Positions 36,572-44,481 of a DNA stretch of 64,000 bases are shown piece after piece (positions within the stretch are counted from its first letter, which is position 1; each line of letters begins with the position of its first letter). The DNA comes from Buttiauxella brennerae ATCC 51605 (GTDB lineage Bacteria > Pseudomonadota > Gammaproteobacteria > Enterobacterales > Enterobacteriaceae). The position numbers and the translations under genes were made by a program. The notes under the pieces are model-generated. The model made no database searches, was not told the origin of the DNA, and worked only from the letters and a program-made list of their open reading frames with translations. The stretch is taken from contig NZ_LXER01000032.1 of NCBI RefSeq assembly GCF_001654925.1, forward strand, positions 262,112 to 326,111. The letters are read 5' to 3'.

Positions 36572-38688
36572 GCAACGTTGTCCTCGCGGGCTTCTTCCAT
36601 ACGTTTTGCTTCTTCCTGACGTAAGCGGCGATTTTCGCGACGGGATTTCCACGTCAACCAGAACAGGTCAAACACGCAACGAATAATGATAAGCAGGGAA
36701 CGGAACGGGTTGTCCTGCGGTTTTGGCGGGTTAATCCACGCATCTGCACGCGCCAGAACCACACGCACCAGTTCACGACGGCGGTCCAGTGGGATCTCTT
36801 CAAATTGCAGGCGAATCGCCTCTTCGTCGCAGGCAATCACTTGCACCGGAATACTGATTGAGCCGGATTTCAGTTGCAGCTCGATCTCTTCGATTTCATC
36901 AGTGAGATGGCGATCATCCGGCACTGCAATTCGGCAGCCGCCCATGGATAAATCGAGCGTATTGCTGCGTGAGGAAATGCCGCTGGCGTAGTGAATGACC
37001 ACGGGTACTTCGACGTCGATACGAATTGTTTTACGCGTCTGGCGCGTTTCACGGGCCACTGCAATAGCCGCCAGCAGGAACACCAGGCTGTACAATCCCC
37101 AGCCTACGTTGAGTGCAATAACGTTAGGGTCGACACCAAAGTAGTCATGCGCACAGGCGCGCACAATACCGGCGATCACCGCCACTGCCAGTAGCACCGC
37201 GATAATCACGTGAGGCCGCACCACGCTGAAATCGAAGTAACCGACGTTCAGCAACGCGCCTTTATCGGTTACGTTGAATTTGCCGCGTTTCGGGAACAGC
37301 ATTGTCACAACCGTTGGCAACACCAGGTGGAATGCCATCACCATGTCGTAAATTTCACCCCAGAAGCTGTAGCGATAACGCCCGTTCATGCGTGAGTTGA
37401 GGTAAATACTCAATATCAGGTGTGGCAGTGCATAAGCAAAAATCAGGCTCGCCGAGGAGTGAATGATATTCAGGTTAAACAGCAAATACGCCAGCGGAGC
37501 TGTTACAAACGCTACGCGCGGTAAGGCGAACTGGAAATAGAGCATCGCATTGAGGTAACACAGACGCTGCTGCCATTTCAGGCCACGACCAAATAAGGGA
37601 TTATCGAGGCGGAAGATCTGCGTCATACCACGCGCCCAGCGGGTTCGTTGAATAACGTGCAGCACCAGGCGCTCAGTCGCAAGGCCTGCTGCCAGCGGAA
37701 TATCCAGAAACGCAGATTTCCAGCCCAGGCGCTGCATTTTCAGCGCGGTGTGCGCATCTTCAGTAACAGTTTCAACCGCAAAGCCACCAATCTCTTCAAG
37801 TGCGCTACGGCGAATCACCGCACAGGAACCGCAGAAGAAGGTCGCGTTCCAGTTATCGTTGCCTTGCTGGATTGGGCCGTAGAACAGTGCACCCTCGTTC
37901 GGAATGTTTTTCCCACCCGATAAGTTACGCTCGAACGGATCGGGCGAGTAGAAATAGTGCGGAGTCTGCAACAGCGCCAGTTTCGGGTCTTTCAGGAACG
38001 CACCAACCGTCGCTTGCAGGAAAATACGCGTGGCGACGTGGTCGCAGTCAAACACGCAAATCAGCTCACCTTTGGTGAGTTTCATGGCATGGTTGAGGTT
38101 CCCAGCTTTAGCATGAGAGTTATCGTTGCGCGTGATATAACCCACTCCTGCATCTGCGGCAAACACCGCAAATTCGCGCCGTTTACCATCATCAAGCAGG
38201 TAGATTTTAATCTTGTCGCGTGGGTAATCGATACATTGCGCAGCCAGAACGGTATCGCGCACCACTTCGAGGCTTTCGTTATAGCTGGGAACGTAAACAT
38301 CCACCGTCGGCCAGGTCGACGTATCTTCCGGAAGCGGAACAATTCCCCTTTTTAACGGGAAAGCAGTTTGCAGATAGCTGAGTAATAAAACTACCCAGAT
38401 ATATACTTCGGCTAAAAATAGCCCTACCCCAAGAATGGCTTCTATTTCAGAATTAAAGTGCAGGGTTTGCGTAGCACGGAAATAAATATAACGTGTCGAC
38501 ATCAAGACCGAGACCAGCATCATGATCATCGACACGCTGTGTTTTTTACTAAAGCCTAATACAAACATTATCGCGAGACTGATAAAACCAAAAATATACT
38601 GCTTCTGGCTATCCATTGGCGTAATGATGATAAGCACTGCTATCGGTGCCAGCACCAATAGCAGCAAATAGAACAGGACCTTTTTCAT
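36568..38688 (-). CDS. bcsA: Cellulose synthase catalytic subunit BcsA (UDP-forming)
   Basis: 706 residues. GT2 motifs are present: VYVPSYNE, LDDGKRREF, the metal-binding FDCDHV (DxD), VTEDAHTA (catalytic TED) and QRTRWARG (QxxRW), with membrane helices before and after. It polymerises glucose from UDP-glucose into beta-1,4-glucan and pushes the chain out of the cell. The C-terminal PilZ domain has RKTIR (RxxxR) and DLSMGG (D/NxSxxG), so c-di-GMP should activate it, in keeping with two phosphodiesterase-like genes upstream in the region. It starts 19 nt after bcsQ. Confidence 0.96.
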   Translation of the reverse strand: MKKVLFYLLLLVLAPIAVLIIITPMDSQKQYIFGFISLAIMFVLGFSKKHSVSMIMMLVSVLMSTRYIYFRATQTLHFNSEIEAILGVGLFLAEVYIWVVLLLSYLQTAFPLKRGIVPLPEDTSTWPTVDVYVPSYNESLEVVRDTVLAAQCIDYPRDKIKIYLLDDGKRREFAVFAADAGVGYITRNDNSHAKAGNLNHAMKLTKGELICVFDCDHVATRIFLQATVGAFLKDPKLALLQTPHYFYSPDPFERNLSGGKNIPNEGALFYGPIQQGNDNWNATFFCGSCAVIRRSALEEIGGFAVETVTEDAHTALKMQRLGWKSAFLDIPLAAGLATERLVLHVIQRTRWARGMTQIFRLDNPLFGRGLKWQQRLCYLNAMLYFQFALPRVAFVTAPLAYLLFNLNIIHSSASLIFAYALPHLILSIYLNSRMNGRYRYSFWGEIYDMVMAFHLVLPTVVTMLFPKRGKFNVTDKGALLNVGYFDFSVVRPHVIIAVLLAVAVIAGIVRACAHDYFGVDPNVIALNVGWGLYSLVFLLAAIAVARETRQTRKTIRIDVEVPVVIHYASGISSRSNTLDLSMGGCRIAVPDDRHLTDEIEEIELQLKSGSISIPVQVIACDEEAIRLQFEEIPLDRRRELVRVVLARADAWINPPKPQDNPFRSLLIIIRCVFDLFWLTWKSRRENRRLRQEEAKRMEEAREDNVA

Positions 38689-38707
38689 AGGACATCCTGG
38701 ATGATTG

Positions 38708-39511
38708 TCAGAAATTTGACGTTCTTAAAGCGGTATGAACCGCGCCATCACCAATTTTTATACCGAGAATACCTGCCACGCGTTTACTAATAAGCTCAAT
38801 ATCAAAAGCCGCAGCAGAGGCAGGGCTGAAATCGAATATTGATTGCTGAGAAGCGTTGGCTTCCGCCACACTTTCATCGCGGTTAATAACACCGAGCAGG
38901 CGATCACCGAGACGTTGCTGCATAAACGCGGTTACGTCGCGGCTTATATGGCGGCGGTTGTCACTCTGATTAAGTACAAAATAGTACCCCGCCTTGTTAT
39001 TCAGCGGTTCACCAATCAGACGGTGATTTTCAATATGCGGCAACAATGACAGCGATGCGGTATCTGCCAACATCGTCACGAGGTGCAAATCAGCCAGGCG
39101 CGAAACCGCTTTCAGCGCCGGGTTTGGCCCTGGCGGGAAGTCCGCGATAATCACAAGCCCTGGGTAGTTAAGCAATGTACTCAACCCGCGCAGCAAGAAA
39201 TGGCTGTCGTTCGTCAGGCGCTGTTCAAACTCAAGACGCTGTTCTTCGCTGACATCACCGTAGGGCAACACAAACATATTGCTCCCGGCAGTCAGCACCG
39301 ACTGGCTCCAGTCCGCGGATTCAATGGCTTTAGTCACGTAGCCACGACCGTCAGACAATGGCACACCAAAATGCAGGCGCAGCGCATTTTGCACATCAAA
39401 ATCAATGGCTAATACTTTGCTACCCGCGCGAGCCAACGCATACGCCAGATTGGCAGTAACCGTGGTTTTTCCTACTCCGCCTTTTGGCGAGCAAACACAC
39501 ACTAGCGGCAT
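38708..39511 (-). CDS. bcsQ: Cellulose biosynthesis ATPase BcsQ (YhjQ)
   Basis: 267 residues, a MinD/ParA-type ATPase with deviant Walker A (SPKGGVGKTTVTANLAYALA, residues about 8-27) and a Walker A' FDVQNAL. In E. coli BcsQ places the synthase at the cell pole and binds BcsR. The first residues overlap the end of bcsO by about ten bases. No bcsR gene is found in this operon. Confidence 0.93.
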   Translation of the reverse strand: MPLVCVCSPKGGVGKTTVTANLAYALARAGSKVLAIDFDVQNALRLHFGVPLSDGRGYVTKAIESADWSQSVLTAGSNMFVLPYGDVSEEQRLEFEQRLTNDSHFLLRGLSTLLNYPGLVIIADFPPGPNPALKAVSRLADLHLVTMLADTASLSLLPHIENHRLIGEPLNNKAGYYFVLNQSDNRRHISRDVTAFMQQRLGDRLLGVINRDESVAEANASQQSIFDFSPASAAAFDIELISKRVAGILGIKIGDGAVHTALRTSNF

Positions 39512-40119
39512 GATGCAATCATCTCCAGCAACGGTTGCAGCGGTAAGTCTTTGGCGGGATGACTCCGCGCCGTATTCCCTTTGGCGGCGAACAGTTTGTC
39601 AAAACGCACAGGTTCTGTTGTGACCGGTGCAGAGGCCTGCGGTGCTGATACCACGGCAGGTTTCACGATTTCTGTGACGGGTTCTTTAACGGGCTCCGCA
39701 ACCGGTGCCGGGGTTGATGTTAACGGTGCAAGCTGCTCAAACAACGTCGATGATACGGGCCTTGTTTGCTCAGGTTGTTGAACACTTTCAGCCTGAGGTT
39801 TCGGCATCGCGTTTTGCAGGCTATCCAAAATAGAGCCCTGTGATGCAGTATTACTGATAGGTTGTGCTGCCAGCGGCTTGAAATGGCGGGTATCAAACTC
39901 ATCCGCCTTAACCGCCTGGGGTGCAGGCACTAAAATACTCCCGGCCTGGGAAAGCACAGAGCCATCATCCTCAGTGTTCGTTAACTGTTTGATAATCGCC
40001 CAGTTGCTAGTATCTGAGTGTTGGTTTTGCGCCGACATATCTTTGAATTCGATAGCGCCGGTGCGGGTCTTATCCTTGAATCGCTGCAAGTCATCATAGT
40101 TTTTCATTGCGACACTCAT
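39502..40119 (-). CDS. bcsO: Cellulose biosynthesis accessory protein BcsO
   Basis: 205 residues, starting at the annotated ATG or at the internal ATG five codons later (GAG-rich site, MKNYDDLQRFKDK). A conserved N-terminal segment (about 1-55: DDLQRFKDKT, NWAIIKQLTNTEDDG) is followed by a long Pro/Ala/Val-rich low-complexity region (residues 60-185), and a final helix LPLQPLLEMIAS. This agrees with the proline-rich BcsO protein reported for enterobacterial cellulose operons lacking BcsR. Exact role unknown. It is the first gene of the operon, with a 600-bp leader upstream. The identification rests on position and composition. Confidence 0.75.
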   Translation of the reverse strand: MSVAMKNYDDLQRFKDKTRTGAIEFKDMSAQNQHSDTSNWAIIKQLTNTEDDGSVLSQAGSILVPAPQAVKADEFDTRHFKPLAAQPISNTASQGSILDSLQNAMPKPQAESVQQPEQTRPVSSTLFEQLAPLTSTPAPVAEPVKEPVTEIVKPAVVSAPQASAPVTTEPVRFDKLFAAKGNTARSHPAKDLPLQPLLEMIASCR

Positions 40120-40715
40120 GATTTATAAGACATTTTTATTTGATACGTGAATATACTCAAAGCTTATACCAATACTCTTAGGGAGGTTTTTCCAGTCATT
40201 ATTTTGTGTTATTGACTTCACAGAAAATTATTAATCGCAGTGAGTTATCATCACTTCTTTTATTATTTTTTCTTGCAGATAAAACGACGGCATTTCAGGC
40301 CAATATAAAGGTACAGACTGCCGTTTCTCCATCTTTTTTTCTTATTACCAACCATCTAAGCATGAAGACGAATAGATTTGTGATTACACGATATTTAATA
40401 CTAATGCATTAATGGTAGCAGACTTTTTTTGTGATTCCTCACACATAAAGAGGATTTATAGCCTGCTAATTTTTCGTGGAGAGAATTAACATTTAAAGTT
40501 GCATGAATATTCCCATGTTTTTTGTAAGCCATATCATCTATTCGAAGGTAATGAATGGTTTTATATTTTACTGGTGAATATATAAAGGTGTTTTGATGAC
40601 CGGAAGGGAATGAAATTTAAAATGCGGTTCAATTTTTTTGGGAGGATAAAATTGATGTGCGAAATTTTAAAGCAAAAAAAGGCCGAAACGAAGAGTTGGG
40701 TGATGGCGTTCTGAA
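40120..40715. other. AT-rich leader of the bcs operon without genes
   Basis: About 600 bp, strongly AT-rich with poly-T tracts. No coding frame with a plausible ribosome-binding site was seen. It should contain the promoter and control region of bcsO-bcsZ, transcribed leftward, but I could not fix a promoter by eye. Confidence 0.5.
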
Positions 40716-40811
40716 CTAACGAATTTCCCCGTTCTCATCCTGATCAACAGCGAAACATGCCACTAGCTGACCGCCGTACTCTTTGAGCTGTGTGCACGGG
40801 CCGAAACGGGA
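40716..40811 (-). pseudogene. Detached 3' end of a dppF gene
   Basis: Read on the minus strand the segment encodes [13 protein letters not shown] then [17 protein letters not shown] and a TAG stop: the last 29 or so codons of DppF, lacking three codons (QLQP region) present in the intact gene at 44482. Apart from this deletion the differences from the intact tail are synonymous (for example TTG to CTA, GCT to GCA, TGC to TGT, CGG to CGT). It has no start codon and is a fragment. It forms one end of the bcsO-dppF island. Confidence 0.9.
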
Positions 40812-40839
40812 GTGGGATTATTACCCCTACGACTGTTTT

Positions 40840-41340
40840 TTAGTCGTTTATTGTTGCGGCATAAGTCTTAGCGGCTGCGATCGCTTTATCATCAAAAATA
40901 TCTTGCTCGTATCCATCCCCAGCCCTTACGCGGTAAATCTTCCATTTACCCTCTTCGACCCGCAGATACACTTTCAGCGGATAGCTTTTTCCATCCTGAA
41001 TACCGAGTCGCACATCCAGCACTTTCCCGCCCATGTACTCCTGTGATTTACCCACCTTTAGCCCAGCTATCCACTCCGGCGCATAATCCTGGGCGTATGT
41101 GAAATAGTCTGCGCCAATGATCTCCTGCTCATAGATAGACATAACTTCTTTTAGTCTGAGTCGCGTGTCATTTGCCACAAAATCACGCATCTGGGCTGAA
41201 TCAAGATCGTCCTGGTGATTATCACTGACAAAAGCATTCAGATAGAAAAGGTAGAATTGCTCCACTCGATTTTCAGGCGATTCAATATGAGCAGTGCAAC
41301 TCGCCAAAACCATGCAAAAAATCAGCAAAAGAGCGCGCAT
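40840..41340 (-). CDS. Lipoprotein, likely immunity partner of the amidase-like toxin
   Basis: 166 residues with a lipoprotein signal peptide (MRALLLIFCMVLASCTAH; cleavage at Cys15). The mature part fits DUF3828-type periplasmic proteins: VEQFYLFYLNAF, then a helical region, then KSYPLKVYLRVEEGKWKIYRV. Its ATG overlaps the stop of the upstream gene by one base (TAATG), so the two are translationally coupled. A periplasmic lipoprotein coupled to a peptidoglycan-cutting effector is the usual layout of a type VI secretion immunity pair; the immunity role is inferred. Confidence 0.75.
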   Translation of the reverse strand: MRALLLIFCMVLASCTAHIESPENRVEQFYLFYLNAFVSDNHQDDLDSAQMRDFVANDTRLRLKEVMSIYEQEIIGADYFTYAQDYAPEWIAGLKVGKSQEYMGGKVLDVRLGIQDGKSYPLKVYLRVEEGKWKIYRVRAGDGYEQDIFDDKAIAAAKTYAATIND

Positions 41341-41708
41341 TAGTTTTTCCTATAAATTTTATAAGCGGGGCGAGCAGAACGATAACCCGGTCCAGCCCAC
41401 ATATCACGCTGCCGGAAGTCGGAGTACCAATTGGTACCATCGAATATAGCCATATGCCCGCTTGGATTTCCCCCGGTGTAGGGTTGTATAACGACGACAT
41501 CACCTACCCTTGGGCTTTCTCCAGGGCCAATTGGACGGAATCCAGCAGCCTCTAAAACTGCACAATAATCTTTTGCATGCCGAGTATTACTAATCTCCCC
41601 ACCCCCCGCATTGATGGCTATACGTGTAAATTCGGCGCAGCGACTATGTGAGGAACTACCAGCGTGCTGTCGCGCGTAGGATGCTGCGGCATGTTTATCC
41701 CAGACCAT
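41340..41708 (-). CDS. Small peptidoglycan-amidase-like effector/toxin
   Basis: 122 residues without signal peptide. It has the papain-like NlpC/P60-CHAP arrangement: a Cys in SRCAEFTRIAINAG, a middle segment PRVGDVVVIQPYTGG typical of such folds, and a His in SGHMAIFDGTNWYSDF. Cys and His form the expected catalytic pair for cleaving peptidoglycan peptides. Type VI secretion amidase effectors have this size and lack secretion signals. No secretion genes are in the window, so it would be an orphan effector. AAGGA precedes the start. Other small amidase families cannot be excluded. Confidence 0.72.
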   Translation of the reverse strand: MVWDKHAAASYARQHAGSSSHSRCAEFTRIAINAGGGEISNTRHAKDYCAVLEAAGFRPIGPGESPRVGDVVVIQPYTGGNPSGHMAIFDGTNWYSDFRQRDMWAGPGYRSARPAYKIYRKN

Positions 41709-41908
41709 TTAAAAATCCTTTTTTGAAAGCATTAAGAAAACGTAATAAAGCACTAAAATAAATGGGTTTTATCGCTTAACGTGCCATTGAAAATTTGCAT
41801 GGAAGGATTAAAGAAACCCACAAAATGAATTGATGGGATTGGGGTTTATATGTTCAGTTGGCAGTTATTTAAGGGTGGAAAGCCGTAACGATTCCCACCC
41901 CATAAAAC

Positions 41909-42418
41909 CTAGTGGATCCCCGGCACTGCCTCGCCGCTCATCATCACCAATCCAGATTCCGTACGAACAAAGCGCGGGGTTTTAAGATCTTCGATCAGCA
42001 CGTTAACCAATTCGAATAGCAAACCAGTGACCTGCTCGTTTTGTTCAGCCGTTTGCTGGCGTTGCAAGAGCAGCATCGTTAATGCCGCGCAATATTGGCG
42101 CATAGTTTCCGAATCCGTTGAAAGTGGGCAGCGATAATTATCATCGGTTGCGACATCTATCGTCAGGCGTTCGATTAAATGCGTGGGAAGCGGGACGTTG
42201 AGCGTGAATTTCAACATCTCCAGCGCCGCAAGCAAACGGCCACACAGCGCCATACATTCAGTGTTGTTGTCGTTTTCGATCAATGCGTCGATATGGAACT
42301 GGCAGCTATCAAGAATTTCGAATAGATCCAAGTGATTGCCGAGCGGGGTTTTTAACAAAGTGGTGATTGCAGGCTCGATTTCAGGGCGAGCGATTGTGTT
42401 ACTATCGGCGATAGCCAT
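41909..42418 (-). CDS. Helical protein of unknown function in the island
   Basis: 169 residues, AGGAG seven bases before the ATG. The sequence is largely helical and acidic (LFEILDSCQFHIDALIENDNN; QRQQTAEQNEQVTGLLFELVNVL) with four cysteines and no membrane segment or signal peptide. I recognise no family. It is divergent from the RHH gene. Its codon use is balanced and unlike the AT-rich genes further right. A role with the RHH protein is possible but unsupported. Confidence 0.6.
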   Translation of the reverse strand: MAIADSNTIARPEIEPAITTLLKTPLGNHLDLFEILDSCQFHIDALIENDNNTECMALCGRLLAALEMLKFTLNVPLPTHLIERLTIDVATDDNYRCPLSTDSETMRQYCAALTMLLLQRQQTAEQNEQVTGLLFELVNVLIEDLKTPRFVRTESGLVMMSGEAVPGIH

Positions 42419-42506
42419 AGCGTTACTCCTAATCAGTTAACGTTTGTGGTAAGCCCTCGTCTGGTACTCCAATACCTGGCGGGGGCGATCTTTTCAGGTT
42501 TTCCCA

Positions 42507-42522
42507 TATAATGGTACGTACC
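42507..42522 (+). promoter_or_regulatory. Promoter -10 box and palindromic operator of the RHH gene
   Basis: TATAAT at 42507-42512 is followed at once by GGTACGTACC (42513-42522), a perfect ten-base palindrome. This is the expected position for autorepression by the ribbon-helix-helix protein encoded 34 bp further on. The -35 box is unclear. Confidence 0.55.
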
Positions 42523-42555
42523 TGAATAGCACTCATTATGCTTGGAGACACGTAC

Positions 42556-42744
42556 ATGTCAACGATGAAAAGGGACACTATTCAGTCCAAATCCGGTAAA
42601 TCTCCAACATTTCAGATCCGCATCACGCCGGAACTGAAAGCTCAGTTTGAAGTTGCAGCGAAGGAAGCTGGAATGAGTTTGGGGAATTGGTTGAAGACGC
42701 TTGGTAGGGAAGAGTTGAAGCGGTTGGAAGTTAGTATAAGATAG
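42556..42744 (+). CDS. Ribbon-helix-helix (HicB/Arc-like) DNA-binding protein
   Basis: 62 residues from the ATG at 42556 (GGAGA eight bases upstream). PTFQIRITPELKAQFEVAAK followed by MSLGNWLKTLGREEL is the strand-helix-helix pattern of HicB/Arc-type antitoxins and repressors. No HicA toxin follows; the next gene, 34 nt on, is a Cas2-like protein. Its base composition is typical of the host, unlike the following pair. It may be an orphan or the regulator of this island. Confidence 0.75.
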   Translation: MSTMKRDTIQSKSGKSPTFQIRITPELKAQFEVAAKEAGMSLGNWLKTLGREELKRLEVSIR

Positions 42745-42778
42745 TTTTAATTAGCTAAACTGATAATTGAGAGGATAT

Positions 42779-43045
42779 ATGGCTGCGTATATAATTTCTT
42801 ATGATTTAATTAAGAACAAAGATTATAAGTCTTTAATAAATGAGATTAAAAAATATTCCAACTGGGCACACCCAACGGAGTCTTTATGGATAATCATCAG
42901 CGATGATTCATCTTCAGTAATAAGAGATCATTTGAAACAGTTTATGGATAATGATGATAAACTATTAGTCATAAAATCATCTGGGATCGGAGCTTGGACA
43001 GGGTTGCAATCAAATGTTAGTCATTGGCTTAAGAACAACCTGTAG
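42779..43045 (+). CDS. Cas2/SinR/VapD-fold small protein
   Basis: 88 residues from ATG 42779 (GAGAGG four to five bases upstream). AAYIISYDLIKNKDYKSLIN followed by a helix, the LWIIISDDSSSVIRDHL strand-turn and LLVIKSSGIGAWTGL is the ferredoxin-like Cas2/SinR/VapD pattern; YDL with the first Asp is the residue aligned with the Cas2 catalytic position. No CRISPR array, cas1 or other cas gene is in the window. VapD relatives are RNases. It is AT-rich and eight nt before a PIN-like gene, forming a two-gene unit. Confidence 0.75.
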   Translation: MAAYIISYDLIKNKDYKSLINEIKKYSNWAHPTESLWIIISDDSSSVIRDHLKQFMDNDDKLLVIKSSGIGAWTGLQSNVSHWLKNNL

Positions 43046-43053
43046 GATCATAT

Positions 43054-44265
43054 ATGAGAAATCAATTTAAAGGATTTTATACCCCAAAAGCTAATGAACT
43101 AGCTAATTTATGGGAAAACCCCAATACTATTTTTGTATTTGACACTAATGTATTACTAAATTTTTATAGCTATGAAGAAAATACAAGAAAAGATTTTTTT
43201 GGTGTATTGGATAGAATTTGCTCTCGAGTTTGGTTACCTCACCAAGTCGTATTAGAGTATCAAATGCGCAGACTAGAAATAATAGATCAAGAAAGGGCTA
43301 CTTTTGATCGAATATTAAATTGCTTCAGCGATATTGAAAATAAAATAAATAGTAAACTCATTGCTGAACTTAAAATAAAAAAAAGACTTCCTATACTTGC
43401 AGAAGCATTAGAAGGGTTATTAGAAGAGATAACTTCATTAACAGAAAAATTCAAAGAAGATATTTTTAAAAAACAAAGAAACCTCAAACCAGATGTTCGC
43501 TCTCATGATGCGATAAGAGAAGGCTTTGATAAAATATTCGATTCGAGGGTAGGGGAACCATTCTCTGCAGAAGAGTTGCAGAGTATTTATACAGAAGGTT
43601 CTTTAAGATATAATAAAAAAATACCACCAGGTTTTAAAGATTCTAAAAAATCAGGAGTGAATGATTATGTTTATGCTGGTTTAGAATATAAAAGAGAATA
43701 TGGTGACTATGTAATTTGGAAACAGATTTTAAGAATGGCCATGTCGGAACAAGTTCATAATGTAGTATTTGTCACTGATGATATGAAAGATGATTGGTGG
43801 TATCAAATCGGAACGAAAATAATTGGCCCTTTAGAGTCACTCCAAACTGAATTTTATTCAGTAACGAACACTTCTAATTTTAAAATGTATGATACAACTT
43901 TATTCCTAAAAGATGCCACAGAGTTCTTAAATGCTAAAATTGAAGAGTCCTCATTTTCTGAGGTATCTAATATAATAAAATTAAATAGAGAGGAAAACAA
44001 CAACTCTTCAGTAGATGATTTGAATGATTCAATACCATCCACTACGTACAATGACGAGATTAGGAAAAAAGCCATGGAGGCACTCGCTAATTTATTTAAT
44101 ACAAATAAAGAATATCAACCTGAAAATTCATGGCGAAAAGCTCTCAGCAGTTCATCAATTTATGATGATCTCTTCCATATCAAAATTTCACCCAATCAAA
44201 AAGATGATAAATTAGATGATAGTAAAGGTGATGATTTTATAGATGAAAGTGATACAAAATATTAA
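43054..44265 (+). CDS. PIN-like domain nuclease (PIN_8 type), partner of the Cas2-like gene
   Basis: 403 residues, AGGA seven bases before the ATG. The PIN-like core is visible: FVFDTNVLLNFYSY (Asp30), VVLEYQM (Glu68), GVNDYVYAGLEYK then GDYVIWKQILRMA (Asp218), and VVFVTDDMKDDWWYQIGT (Asp242/243), which match the acidic triad/tetrad of PIN_8 RNases. A coiled insertion lies between 95 and 170. The C-terminal 110 residues are acidic, with DDKLDDSKGDDFIDESD at the end. Very AT-rich, unlike the flanking genes. A toxic RNase in a defence or TA-like pair is inferred. Confidence 0.8.
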   Translation: MRNQFKGFYTPKANELANLWENPNTIFVFDTNVLLNFYSYEENTRKDFFGVLDRICSRVWLPHQVVLEYQMRRLEIIDQERATFDRILNCFSDIENKINSKLIAELKIKKRLPILAEALEGLLEEITSLTEKFKEDIFKKQRNLKPDVRSHDAIREGFDKIFDSRVGEPFSAEELQSIYTEGSLRYNKKIPPGFKDSKKSGVNDYVYAGLEYKREYGDYVIWKQILRMAMSEQVHNVVFVTDDMKDDWWYQIGTKIIGPLESLQTEFYSVTNTSNFKMYDTTLFLKDATEFLNAKIEESSFSEVSNIIKLNREENNNSSVDDLNDSIPSTTYNDEIRKKAMEALANLFNTNKEYQPENSWRKALSSSSIYDDLFHIKISPNQKDDKLDDSKGDDFIDESDTKY

Positions 44266-44438
44266 TGTTATTAATATGATTATATAACATTAACTAAAGC
44301 CTCTTTGTCTTGTTTATTATTTACACAGAGAGGTTCTTCCTAACTTGTCGATATACCTAAATGTTATCACTCCAATTCCATGTAAGATATTAAGAGTTCT
44401 ATAGTATTGACAATAGAGTTTTAAAAATTAATTATCTT

Positions 44439-44470
44439 TAAAAGAAAGCCCTTTCTCTCAAAAGGGCCTT
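44439..44470 (-). terminator. Intrinsic terminator of the dpp operon
   Basis: On the minus strand AAGGCCCTTT, loop TGAGAG, AAAGGGCTTTCTTTT. It follows the dppF stop and ends the dppABCDF transcript. Confidence 0.85.
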
Positions 44471-44481
44471 CAATAAACTTA

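Noticed and set aside
40783..41046. Plus-strand frame over the dppF fragment and lipoprotein
   Set aside because: It is antisense to the fragment and to the lipoprotein gene and has no ribosome-binding site.
42779..43045. CRISPR-Cas system suggested by a Cas2-like protein
   Set aside because: No repeat-spacer array, cas1 or effector cas genes are in the window. Cas2-like folds also occur in VapD/SinR proteins outside CRISPR.
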